From NCBI GenBank assembly GCA_963971225.1, contig OZ020267.1, positions 152,883,920 to 152,947,919 on the forward strand: DNA of 64,000 nucleotides. Reading direction: 5' to 3'. A model generated the notes under the pieces. That model was not told the DNA's origin and searched no databases. It saw nothing but the letters and a program-made list of their open reading frames with translations. Each line of letters starts with the position of its first letter. The stretch's first letter is position 1. Shown piece by piece: positions 25,293-36,263 of the stretch. The stretch is from Melieria omissa. Taxonomy: Eukaryota > Arthropoda > Insecta > Diptera > Ulidiidae. The position numbers were made by a program, and so were the translations under genes.

Positions 25293-26444
25293 CACTGTAC
25301 AACAAAAAAAAAGACAAAGTTCTGACAACGGATTCTGGTAGAAGGGACCAAAAAAAATATACGTGTATCGGCGTTTTGAAAGTTTACGTCTGCATTTTAT
25401 TTTAAGGGAGGTCAAAGTTTCCCTCTTTTTGCATATTCTTATGGGGAATCAGCATGCGAAAACCATGTAACCTCACATTTTAGGTATATGTGTTCAGCAA
25501 TTTGATGTAAAACACTAGGAAGAACAGTTTTGTGGAGCATTTTAACCCTGTAGCTCTTATTTGTATGGGTCAATTTGACCCTTTTTTTCTAAAATGCCAA
25601 AAATGTCCTGTAAAACAGGACTTTTTAAGGACAAAATGTACCAAGAAAATATTCGCCATAAAATTCTACTGTAGGTCTCTAAATACATCAAAGCTCAGAA
25701 ATTAACTTGAACGACAGGATTAAGCCAAAACTGAAAATGTGTTCAAGTGTTTATTTCGTACTTAATCAAAATTGGTACTGAAATCTCCTACAATACTTGC
25801 ACGTGGAATAGCAGATGGGAAAAAAAATGCAGACGTAAACTTTGAAAACGCCGATACACGTATATTTTTTTTGGTCCCCTCTACCAGAATCCGTTGGGAA
25901 AACCTTGTTATTTAACCCTAGTGTGTGTGCTGAAAAAGAACACTATTACCCATGTGATGGGGTACCCCAGTACAAATTGTACGAAAATTTCTCACTTTTT
26001 GTTTGCACTGTAAGACATTTTGCCGTTTTTGTTAAGTTTTAAAGTTGTCTTTCGACAGGTTCAAAAAATTTTTACGTTTTAAAGTTTTTGATAACGATGC
26101 TAGTCGACCTTTACGACCCCAAGCAAATAAAGCGGCTGCCATTTTTTGTTGATAAAATTGTTCTATTACAAACTATTTGCTTTAGAAAGTTTTACTTACA
26201 AGAAATATCTAAGAAATTGATGAAACTCCATAAAAAATGTGTTGAGTTATCCGGGTTCCCCAGCAACTAAATGGAATCAAACACTCGAAAATAAAGACAT
26301 AATACCATTTTGGGAGTTGTCATGAAGTTTCACCTTTCTAGGTTATCCGCAAGTATGTAAAATTTCAGTATCAAAGTGATTCGGGTACCCGGGTACCTCA
26401 TCACACACATAAGGGTTAAAAAAATTTAATTTTTGTGTGCAGTG
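25293..26444. mobile_element. Miniature DNA element, CACTG-ended family, copy 2, interrupted
   Basis: It starts CACTGTACAAC at 25293 and ends TTTGTGTGCAGTG at 26444. The left part 25297-25743 is closely similar to 18181-18626. The right part (about 25820-25911 plus 26416-26444) is the inverted complement of the left end, giving long terminal repeats of over 100 bp that include the ACGGATTCTGGTAGA and TACGTGTATCGGCG motifs. A TTAA element (25916-26415) has split the right arm; removing it restores a continuous arm. The flanking bases ATA and ACA are only a rough match for a 3-bp duplication. No ORF. Confidence 0.6.
25916..26415. mobile_element. 500-bp TTAA-flanked miniature element inside the CACTG element
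   Basis: The left end begins CCCTAGTGTGTGTGCTGA and the right end, read on the minus strand, begins CCCTTATGTGTGTGATGA; the flanks are TTAA at 25912-25915 and 26416-26419. A GGTACCC motif lies just inside both ends. This is the piggyBac-type signature. It inserted in the right inverted arm of the older element, giving a clear relative age. No convincing ORF. Confidence 0.65.
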
Positions 26445-26553
26445 ACATTGTGATAGAAGATCTATGCTCTCAACTGATTTGATTGAAGTGATTTCGATCA
26501 GCGCTGCAAAGATGAGAAAAGGATGAAACACTTTCTTTGCTACTGTTCGGTTA

Positions 26554-27158
26554 CACAGTGCATTAAATAAAAAAAAAAAAAAAAAATTTCGAGCGACAAG
26601 GTCAAATATGTCTCGTTCGATAGAGGACCTCAGTAAAAGTACCAAGGGATTTTTTCCGGAATATTGGAGTTTTGTTTTAAATGCAGTTTAAAGATGGCGG
26701 CTTAGTGTCCCTTACTTAAACTTTTTAAACATCATATCTCTGGACTCAAATGTCAGAAAGGAATAATGAAGGAAAGTGATTGAATGAAATAAATATGCAG
26801 CATGCATTGAATGCTTTTTTATCAGAAGTCACTTACATATATAAAATTAGCTCTCACGGTTTCGAGGATATTCAAGGATAAAAATTTAGTTGAGGTCCTT
26901 CATAACCTTTTTCATAAAATTTTTCAGAAAAGGATATTGTTTCTTCGACTTATATCATAAGCTTTCATTTGACCTAAAAATTACTCCTTTCTGACATTTG
27001 AGTCAAGAGATATGATGTTTTAGAAACTTCAGTAAGGGGCACTAAGCCCCCATCTTTAAACTGCATTTAAAAAAAAACTCGAACATCCTGGGAAAAATCC
27101 TTTGACCCTTTTTCATCTACTGAGGTCTCTATCGAATGAGACACTGTGTTGCACTGTG
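26554..27158. mobile_element. Long-armed palindromic DNA element, CACAGTG ends
   Basis: The arms 26554-26767 and 26980-27158 are inverted copies of each other across about 170-210 bp with small gaps; shared landmarks are TTCGATAGAG, AAATGCAGTTTAAAGATGG, CATCATATCTCT and CAAATGTCAGAAAGGA. The termini are CACAGTGCA and TGCACTGTG, each bordered by TTA (26551-26553 and 27159-27161). The left arm contains a 17-A run near 26570-26586. The middle of about 210 bp is A+T-rich. It has no coding frame. The superfamily is uncertain; a foldback-like organisation is clear. Confidence 0.6.
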
Positions 27159-27161
27159 TTA

Positions 27162-28362
27162 TCGATGACCAAAGTGTCGGCAAACGAGACTTTTGAATAC
27201 CAATCACAACAATTTTATGGACTCTAGGACCTATAGGCTCTATAAGTCTTTCGAGCGAAAAAAACGGCATGCGAACCTAACCTAACCTCACTTACCCCAA
27301 CCTAATGCATTGTCAAATAAACAAATCAAAAATTTACGTTAAAATTACAAACATTTCCCTCTGTTGAATTACGTCCACATCCATTGGTGCAATTTTTCTT
27401 TAATATTTAAATATTGTTGTAAATTATTCTCTCTAAGAATCAAAGCAGAATATTTCATTGAAATGTTTTGCCATTTGCAAATAAATTCAAATCAAAAGTA
27501 TTTAATTCATGAAATATTTAAACGTCTTTGTGGAACAATAAAACATTGGCGCTGGATGTAAGCGACGGTGATTTACTGTCGCGATTTACCTCTCGAGCGG
27601 CTTCATTAATTATTGCCACCGTTGCTACCGTCCGTCTCGTGCACTAATGCAGACGTGGCGAAGGGAAAGCGAACGCTGAAATATTGTAATAATCTTTCAG
27701 TTTGAATAGAGTTGAACAACAGCAACAGAAGAGTGAACAGTGGCAGCAGTCGGCAACAGATACAAATGTATCTAATAAATATTTTTCGCTCAACTTGACT
27801 TCGGAGCTTTAATGTGTTTGCATTAATCAAAATAGCAGACCGACACGCACTCACACAGATGCCGACAATGCAGTTAACCAACATTACAAACAACAAATTG
27901 ATGCTTTACTACAGAAACAACAACAACAACAGAATTAGAAACGGAAACCAGCCAACAGTGGAGCGCTGCCAACAAAGCCCGACGAACGGCACTGGTGTGC
28001 GGCGTTGTGGCAAAGTGCCGTTCGCAAGTGGCAATTGCAGCAATGCCTGCAACTGTAATTAGTTGCAATCGATGATGTAAGGAATGCATTTATAGAATTA
28101 ACGAAACGATGAGCTGCCATCAACCAACAAAACTTGACACTTGCTCAAAGCTGCTGAGATCGAACTTTAATGCGTTTCTTTTGGACGCGAATCAATATTG
28201 TCGGCGATTTGAATTGATTTAATGAGTTGCTGAGTTGCCGCAAAACGCTGAACAACAAATTAATTTGCACTGCGGTCGCTTGAGTTCACCAGCAACAGAA
28301 GCAACGCTTTGTTTTTACCAGATTTGATTCGGAGACAAACAGACATAAGAGATGTTTTCGAC
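27162..28362. other. No gene recognised; non-coding stretch up to the LINE
   Basis: Contains a short CCTAACCTAACCT run near 27276-27288 and a CAA run near 27918. Chance frames only. Confidence 0.45.
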
Positions 28363-28375
28363 ATAATTTTGTATA
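28363..28375 (+). repeat. LINE target-site duplication, left copy
   Basis: ATAATTTTGTATA, identical over 13 bases to 33741-33753. It directly precedes the first base of the LINE. Confidence 0.85.
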
Positions 28376-28408
28376 CAGTCACTGAATAACACTCAACCTA
28401 AACGGTCG
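28376..28408 (+). promoter_or_regulatory. Internal LINE promoter, initiator plus DPE-like element
   Basis: The element begins with CAGTC, an initiator-like start with A at 28377. Counting that A as +1, positions +28 to +32 (28404-28408) read GGTCG, an exact match to the downstream promoter element consensus RGWYV. TATA-less promoters with an initiator and DPE at the very 5' end are established for jockey and I elements in Drosophila, where they let a full-length transcript carry its own promoter. The match here is seen in sequence; activity is inferred. Confidence 0.55.
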
Positions 28409-28558
28409 ACCTCCTGCTAAACTAATAGCTCGCAAAAAACAAAAACCGGCAAACAAAATAACCTTCCGCCAACCTTTGATTCAATTACACATTGTAAAAA
28501 AAAAAAAAACACAAACACAAAAAGTACACTCACCAAAAAACGCAACAACAAATTCACT

Positions 28559-29791
28559 ATGAACGAACCACCTGATGTCAGAGGCGGAAAACAAAAACCG
28601 CCTGATCTGTGCTTCGAAACGGACAATACTAAACTTCTAAACAACAAAAGTCACGGTCCCAAATATCTTATAGTGAGAAGAATTAGCAGTGAAGAAACTC
28701 TTACTTCAGTCTCTCCTTTTCTTATCAAAAGAGTGATAGACTGCGTCTGCGGAGAAATTGATACATGTGAGAAAACAAGAAGTGGTATCCTACTCTTAAA
28801 AACAAAAACACTAGCACAAGCAATTAAGCTTATTAAACTTACTTCATTTTCACCGACAATTAAAGTGGAAGTAAAAGAAAACACATCTCTTAATTATACC
28901 AAAGGCGTCATATACAACAATGACTTAAGAGATATAAGTGAAGAAGAGATTCTTAACGAACTCAAAATGCAAAATGTAGTTGATGTAAAAAAAATTCTCA
29001 AAAAACAAAACAATAATTTAGTAGAAACTGGCCTAATAGTTCTCACTTTTTCCGCGCTTAAACTACCAGAATCGATCTTTGTTGGGTACCAAAAAACTTA
29101 TCTACGACCATACATACCCCTTCCGTTACGCTGCAGAAACTGTCACAGATTTGGACACACAAAAAAATACTGCAAAAACAACAAGCTATGCCCTAACTGC
29201 GGAGCTCTCGCCCACGTCAACGAAGAGCTCCAAGAGCCATGCCTAAAAGATCCAGTATGTAACAATTGCATATCAACAAACAACAAAGAATACTCACACT
29301 CAACGTACAATAAACTCTGCCCCATCTTCATTATGCAAAAAGAAATGCAAGCCATCAAAACTCTCCAAAAAGTTACTAACAAAAAAGCAGCACAAATCTA
29401 CAAAGAGCGACTTCCAGACAAAGCGTACAACAATACTCTGAGAACCCAAGTGACGTACAACCCAACCGAAGACATCGAGCCAGCATCCCAACAAAAACAA
29501 CAACAAAGTCACATGCATAATTCACCACAGAAAGGAGACGAAAAAACTTTACAAACAACCAACAATCAAAACGCAACGACAAAAAAACAAGGTCAAACTA
29601 CTCAATCCAACGAAAGCGAAACCAACAACAAACTGGACACAAAAATTAAAATCTTTCCAAAAAGCACATCCAACCGTCTAAAGAGACAACTTAAAGCAAA
29701 AGCAACAAATCCAAGCAAACAACCACCCCAAAGACACAACAACAATCTAAGTGATTCGGACGATACTAATACTTCTCTAATGGAAGAGTAA
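28559..29791 (+). CDS. LINE ORF1, gag-like nucleic-acid-binding protein
   Basis: 410 codons, intact from ATG to TAA. The N-terminal half is a lysine-rich region with an RRM-like gag fold expected from the family. A cluster of cysteine/histidine motifs starts at about residue 192: a knuckle of form C-X2-C-X4-H-X4-C (CRNCHRFGHTKKYC), followed by CPNC...H...C and CNNC...H...C. These are the three-finger pattern of jockey/I-type ORF1 proteins, which coat the element RNA and help form ribonucleoprotein particles. The C-terminal third is low-complexity, rich in Q, N, T and K. No frame damage was seen. ORF2 starts 129 nt downstream in a different frame. Confidence 0.85.
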   Translation: MNEPPDVRGGKQKPPDLCFETDNTKLLNNKSHGPKYLIVRRISSEETLTSVSPFLIKRVIDCVCGEIDTCEKTRSGILLLKTKTLAQAIKLIKLTSFSPTIKVEVKENTSLNYTKGVIYNNDLRDISEEEILNELKMQNVVDVKKILKKQNNNLVETGLIVLTFSALKLPESIFVGYQKTYLRPYIPLPLRCRNCHRFGHTKKYCKNNKLCPNCGALAHVNEELQEPCLKDPVCNNCISTNNKEYSHSTYNKLCPIFIMQKEMQAIKTLQKVTNKKAAQIYKERLPDKAYNNTLRTQVTYNPTEDIEPASQQKQQQSHMHNSPQKGDEKTLQTTNNQNATTKKQGQTTQSNESETNNKLDTKIKIFPKSTSNRLKRQLKAKATNPSKQPPQRHNNNLSDSDDTNTSLMEE

Positions 29792-29920
29792 CACAATCAA
29801 CTAATTAACTAACATCCTACACTACTAGCCAATACATAAAAAAATATACTTTTAGAACATTAACCTATATACCATCGATCTTTACCTTGAACTTATCACT
29901 TAATACCAAATCTAGCCATA

Positions 29921-32900
29921 ATGACTGCATCACTAAAAATTATCCAATGGAACATTAAAGGCTACAAAAACAATTACAAAGAACTAGAAATACTATTAAA
30001 AAAACACAAACCCCAAATTATTACCCTACAAGAGACCCACTTGGAAAACGACCAAATAGTAACTACTCCCATTAACTACAAAATATACAAATCTCCAAAC
30101 CCACAAAATTCATTTGGCGGCGCAGCCATACTTATACACAACTCAATACAACACATGACAACAAACTTCCCTACTAACAACTTCGACATAGTAAATATTT
30201 TCATCGTATCAAAACAATAGTTTCTCCTTAGTTCAATATATATACCACCTAGAAAATCATTCAACCTTAAAGACCTTCATGATCTCTTCGACAACACCCA
30301 ATTACCGCACTTGATCACAGGCGACTTCAATAGCTGGCACACCAGCTGGGGTTCCAACTATAACAACACTAGAGGCAATAAAATCAATAAATTTGCAACA
30401 CAATCGGGTCTTACACTCCTTAATAATGGTTCTCCTACACATCTCTCGACACTAAACACTCTAACCCATATAGATCTTTCATTTGCTAGCCCCATCCTAG
30501 CAATGGAAACCAACTGGGAGCTAGAATCCGACCTGATATCTCCCATCCTGATATCTCTCTTCCCAAATGCCTCAACCAAGTTAAATAAAAGTAGACCCAA
30601 ATTCAATTTAGATAAAGCAAACTGGGACAAATTTAACAAGCTGGCTAGTCAATTATGCACAAGAAGAGCGATAAGCGAAAACATAAACAAAGAAACTGCA
30701 AATATACAAAAAATAATAATTCAAAGTGCAAACGAATCCATTCCCCAATCAAGATACAAAAAAAGAACAACGGTCCCCTGGTGGAACACAAAGCTAGAAG
30801 AATTAAAAAAAGAAAGAAACAAACTCCGGAACAACCTAAATAGAAACATATCCTTAGAAAACATTATTAAGTTTAAAAAAGCCAACGCATTTTTCAAACG
30901 GGAAATAAAAATATCAAAATCATCTTCAATGCACAACTTCACCTCAAACATTAATCCTTCAACTCCACCGGGAAAAGTATGGTCTACAATACGCACTTTC
31001 TGCGGACTCAAACCCTATACCCCCATCCATTCAATTAGTTTACCCCCACCAAACACAAATTCGATCACAGACAAATCCACAATAGCCAATAAATTCGCCG
31101 AAACCTGGTCCAAAGAAGCACAGGATAACGCTTTCTCACCTACATTCCTTCTTCACAAACGAAACTCTCTATCCAGAAGCACCCCCTCCAATCCGAGCAA
31201 ATCAGCTTTACTTATCGACAAAAAAATCAACTTAATTGAACTAAATATGGCACTAAACCAACTAAAAGGCAAAACCCCGGGGATTGATCGAATATCTTAC
31301 CCAATGATTAAACACCTACCCTACACAGTAAAATGTCGACTTACCGACTTATACAACAAAATTTTTAGTGGATTCATTCCTCAAATATATAAAAACAGCC
31401 TCATAATCCCCATACCAAAACCAAAATCCGACAAAACCATGCTAACATCCTACCGCCCAATTTCACTAAATCCTTGCTGCTCTAAAATACTCGACAAAAT
31501 TATTGCGAACAGACTATGGTGGTTTGTCTTGAACAACAAACTACTCAATAGCCTACAAATGGGTTTTAAAAAAGGGAAATCAGTGTCTGATTTTCTAGTC
31601 TACCTAGATCATCAGATCGCGCATTCCCTCTTTTACAAAAATCACATCTCCCTCATCTCGCTCGATTTCGCAAAAGCGTTCGACAAAATCGGAGTACATA
31701 CCATTTTAGACCAACTCGACTCATGGAAAATCGGCCCTAATATCTACAACTACATAAAAAATTACATGACAAACAGAAACATTAAAGTGAAAATTGATTC
31801 ACAATTCTCGCAAAACTTCCCTCTTCAAAATGGTATTCCGCAAGGCTCACCCCTTTCTGTAATCCTATTCCTAATAGCATACAACAAACTGAGCAACGTC
31901 CTATTACTCCACAAAGAAATTGACTTTCTCGCATACGCAGATGACTTTCTACTAATAAAAAAACTAAACAAAAACAAAAATACATGCTACAATTTAAACC
32001 CCATCTACAACAAAATTTCAAACTGGTGCGCATATTCTGGAGCCGTACTATCCCTTGAAAAATGCAAACATATCCACATCTGCAGAAAACACAATTGCTC
32101 TTCAACCATCACATGCAGCCATATAAATATAAACAATGTTGACAATTTAAAGATACTAGGCATAACACTCAACAAAAGATACCGTTGGGCCACCCATATT
32201 AACCAACTAATAGACACACTAAACAAACCTCTCAATATAATCAAATGCCTTTCTAACAAAAAATTCAATTGTAACACAACATCACTTATCTCAGCCACAA
32301 AATCATTACTAATATCTAAAATAAATTATGGCCTGTACTTATTTGGCTACGCACCGAAATCAGTTACAAATAAATTAAACACCACTATTAACTCCGCTGC
32401 AAGAATCGCACTAGGAGCATTCAAAACTACCCCTCTACACAGCCTCCACTACGAAGCAAAAATTACCCCCATAACCTTCACTCGAGATCTAATCACCTCC
32501 AAACTTGTCAAATCAATTACAATCAATGATCATTCCCCCCTCCCAACCTTATGCTCCCAAATCCTCAAATCCAAAAGACACCAACGAGTACCATCCACAT
32601 TAAACAAAGTAATCAAAAACGCTCGCGACTTTGAGATACCCATAATAACAAAAGTAAACAAGACGTCCCTATCTCCCAGTTGGCAACTCCCACAATACAC
32701 AATCAACACCTCCCTCCGACGCTTTAAAAAAAATAACACAACAAATGAAACCTACATTCAAAATTTCCTTAAAATAAAAGAAGAACTACATACCTTTAAA
32801 TTTATATACACAGATGGATCAAAACAAAATGACTTTGCAAGCTATAGCATAGTAGAAGAAGACAAAACAATCAAAATAGCACACTTACCACAATACAGCA

Positions 32901-33607
32901 CAAATTTTGGAGCTGAACTAATAGCCATTCACGACGCAACTAAATACGCAGGCACAAAACACAAAAAATTTGCAATCTGCACAGATTCCCTTTCATCACT
33001 TGACGCGATTACTAACCCAACAAACAACAATTATTACATCGACGAAATAAGAAACTCCTTAATAAACCATAAATCGACTATCAGACTTATTTGGATTCCC
33101 GGACATGTCAACATAAAAGGCAACGAACTAGCCGACATGACGGCGAAAAATGCAATGCATGCACCACTGACAATGACTCAAAATATTCTAACATCAGACA
33201 TTCTAAGACTCATAAAAAGCACATACAAGAAAAAAGAAAGAGACCAATTCCTTGCAACAAGTGACTGGTACAAAAAAATTAACAAATCAAGAACACCCAT
33301 ATACGAAATTTTTAAAACCAATACCAACGTAAACAGACAAGATTTAATAAAAATTGTACGACTCAGACTTGGACATACAATGTTAACCAACAAATATCTT
33401 ATTAACAAAGAAAACAACACATGCAAATTTTGCAACCTACCCAACATAAACGTCGAACATATTTTAGACAATTGCTCCTACTTTAACGCCCACAGAAAAT
33501 CACTACGAAACACTAAACCTACGACATTACTTGCTAACCCCACTGCTGAAAATTTAAGGATGCTAATAAGTTATACCAAATACTGTAATATTTACAACGA
33601 AATCTAA
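29921..33607 (+). pseudogene. LINE ORF2 (endonuclease / reverse transcriptase / RNase H), one in-frame stop
   Basis: One frame runs from ATG at 29921 to TAA at 33605-33607, broken only by TAG at 30218-30220, codon 100. The AP-endonuclease-like N-terminus shows IQWNIKGY, the LQETHLE box and GDFNSWHTSWGS; its usual closing SDH-P box is not visible (the stretch near 30528-30570 reads ESDLISPILIS). The reverse transcriptase has SLDFAKAFDK, GIPQGSPLSV and the catalytic AYADD at 31931-31945. RNase H follows: IYTDGSKQ near 32805, an E in GAELIAIHDA, CTDSLSSL, and PGHVNIKGNELAD. The tail has C-X2-C-X8-H-X4-C (CKFCNLPNINVEHILDNC). As read, translation from 29921 would make only 99 residues; the copy is probably not autonomous. 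Confidence 0.88.
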
Positions 33608-33740
33608 TTTGTAAAATAGCTTAAGTAAATAAACTAATTAGCTTAAGACCATAGATGTCATAGCTATAATTTTACATATTGTTTTAAAAAAAAAATATAA
33701 TTTTTTTTTTTTAACAATTCTAAATAAAAAAAAAAAAAAA

Positions 33741-33753
33741 ATAATTTTGTATA
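33741..33753 (+). repeat. LINE target-site duplication, right copy
   Basis: ATAATTTTGTATA, identical to 28363-28375, directly after the A-rich tail. Confidence 0.85.
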
Positions 33754-36260
33754 ATTTTTGAACACATAAATAAATAAAAACTATTTAAATTCATTTCAAC
33801 ACTGACCGCTGCACCTGTTGGGCTGTAGCTCAAACGACAAGTCGGTCAAGGCGGCCTTATTTACTTTCGGCCAAATGCTCATTGTGCGCAGTTCGTGCGA
33901 CTGCAGTGAATTCATTGGCATTTGCCACCGCAGCCGCCGGTAGAACGCATCCACTTTTCCGCAACGAGTCGAGCGAAAGCGAAAACGAGAATGAGGTCAG
34001 CCACCTCGAGCGCGCTGCAAATGCTTTTCGCATGTGCCCCCTTCGTCGGCACTGCCGCTTCCGTCTGTGTCCAACTCATGCGGCAGCACTTACTCGAACG
34101 CTTTGTTTGCTCGGCGAGGAATTGCAAGCATTCAGTCGCGGCCAAAATAGATCAAAGCGAATTGTTGCAGTTAAGTATTGTTGGCGCATTGCAAAGGAGA
34201 CATTCTGGCATTTGTTGGCCAACATACACTGAATGCACTTCCCCAGACAGTGCCATCTCTGCGAAAGCAATTTCAATTCATTTCAAGCGACGAAATTCCA
34301 ACTTGCTTGCAACAATAGCAACAACGGCAGCCGCTACAGGCCGCTCACAACGAAAGATGAAATATTGCTATCGCAGCACAGCCACTCCGAGTGCATTTCC
34401 ACTCCAAATCCTCGCACGCGCGTATGTTGTATTTCCATCAACGCCAACGCCGCGTCGCGTCGGAGCCGCAGTCTGTGCAGCGCTACAGCGCGCCGCCCCA
34501 CCGGCAAGCACGCCCAGCTCCCGGCGCAGCGTGCGTTCGGCAGCGACGCGTACGTGTTTCTCAACCGAAAAGCCCGATTCAATCAACAAGAATTCCAAGT
34601 GCGTAATCACTTCGCCACAGTGTCCGATTTCAAGCGGGGCGCACCAAATGGGCCAAACACTTTCGAAAGGCCTAAAAGTGCATTCGGCGCAAGTGTGATG
34701 AGTTGTGGCAGTGACGGCGCGCAGGGGTCGTTCACACAAAAATCAATTATTACAGCATGAAATTGAAAATAGCACTCGAAAACTAAATCGAAATGGAAAA
34801 ATGTGAGCGTTTATGCTCCAAACAAATTTTCAAATAGACGTCGCCGCTGCAATTGCTATGCTTGTTTTTGTTGTCGTTGTTATTGTTTTTGTATGCGTGC
34901 CGCACAGATTTTAATTTACATCTGTTCCGAAAATAGTTGAAATGAAAATTTTCAAATGTGAAAACAGCAGCTGACCACATCAACACGAATTGGCACAAAT
35001 TCAAACATTTCAGCACGTTTCAATGATCCAATTAGACGTCGAACTATTTCGAGCTTAACTCCTATGCAGATAAAAAATTTATGGCGGGTATGGTTGGTAC
35101 AAAAAATTGCGTGCAAATCGGTGAATTGAAGCTGGAAAGGAACTGCAACTGGACGATCAAGGTGCTGACCAGCAAAAATAATCGAAACTATGTTATGTGG
35201 AAAATTGCGACTACTTACAACTACTGGTAATAGAAACTTATAAAGAATCGAAATTTTCAAGAAATTCAATAGAGTGATGGACGTCACAGTGGAGAATGAT
35301 GTATTCTGAAGTTTCGTCGAAGCCAATTAACGATGATCAGTTGACTCCGTTTCATTTCGATAATAATTTTAGACTTCACTTTGGGTTTTTAATCATCTTA
35401 ACCTTTTCGATTATAATCATCTTAACCTGAATTTTGTTCTGCATCCCGATATTACTTTAAGGTATTCAAATGATGAAACATTTGCCTAAGAAAAGTGCAC
35501 ACGACATTTGAAGTCGCCACGCCTTTTTGTTCGATTTCTAGAGCTAGTTTACTTTTGAACTATTTTAGCATAAAATGGGTTAAATAAATTTTGTATCAAC
35601 ATTTTTTAGTTACACAAATATTATTTAATATTTATGGGAAAATACAAAATTATCACATTTTGATTTTATTTAACCAATATTAAAGAAACACGGTTTCAAT
35701 CGAACGCGCCCAATTCGTAGACTTCAATTAGAACACAAACTTTCCCTGATATCGCTGCAAATTATTGGAAATTATTTTGGGGATAACAACATTTTTGTAA
35801 TTTGCTTTGAATTCACTTCTAAAAACATTAATTTGTTGGTGGCTTCTTAAATTAAACCTATAAACCAATCGTAGCTTTTGCTATAAGATGGCAAATAGGT
35901 TAAGTTGCTCTCAGGCAACTTTGGGGTCGAAAGGTTTCAAGATTGATGGTGATGAACAACTCTTAGTTATATGTCGAGTATTCTAAAAAAATATGGCTAG
36001 TGATCAAACTACTATTTAAAAATTATGCTCACAAATGGACTGCTTGAGTTAATCTTCAGCTCGACTATGACACTGTTGCTTCGCGTAGTCGTAACTAGCG
36101 ACATAGGGTTTTCCACATTTGCACATTTTTAACTAATCCAAGCCCCAAATAATGATAATAATTGAAGAACAATGCAAAACATGTAAAAGTTTTCGATTTT
36201 TTTCATATCTCAAAGTATGCCACCAACAGAGGGTTAACGCAACCAAAAACCCCAACAGCC
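33754..36260. other. No gene recognised; multi-frame-open stretch then A+T-rich DNA
   Basis: From 33880 to 34760 the base composition is balanced and stop-poor; frames of 258 and 175 codons on the plus strand overlap each other and others on the minus strand. None has a domain I recognise, so I do not call a gene. From 35340 on it is A+T-rich, with a short direct repeat of ATCATCTTAACCT near 35393-35430. Confidence 0.45.
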
Positions 36261-36263
36261 ATT

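Larger units (their letters stand above)
28376..33740 (+). mobile_element. Full-length non-LTR retrotransposon (I/jockey superfamily)
   Basis: A 5,365-bp element bounded by perfect 13-bp direct repeats (28363-28375 and 33741-33753). It begins CAGTCACTGAATAACACTC and ends in an A-rich tail (33725-33740). Two ORFs lie in tandem, 129 nt apart: a gag-like ORF1 with zinc knuckles, and an ORF2 with endonuclease, reverse transcriptase, RNase H and a C-terminal Cys/His motif. Presence of RNase H and the size (the I factor is about 5.4 kb) suggest the I clade or a relative; a poly(A) rather than TAA-repeat tail is less typical of I, so the clade is not firm. The identical duplications and near-intact ORFs mean a recent insertion. 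The ORF strand is A-rich, unlike surrounding DNA. Confidence 0.9.

Noticed and set aside
27274..27300. CCTAACCTAACCT, resembling the insect telomere repeat
   Set aside because: Only two to three irregular units, and flies generally lack TTAGG telomeres; treated as chance.
33922..34698. 258-codon open frame just right of the LINE
   Set aside because: It overlaps a 175-codon frame in another plus-strand frame and two minus-strand frames, has no recognisable domain and sits in stop-poor sequence; chance opening is the simpler reading.
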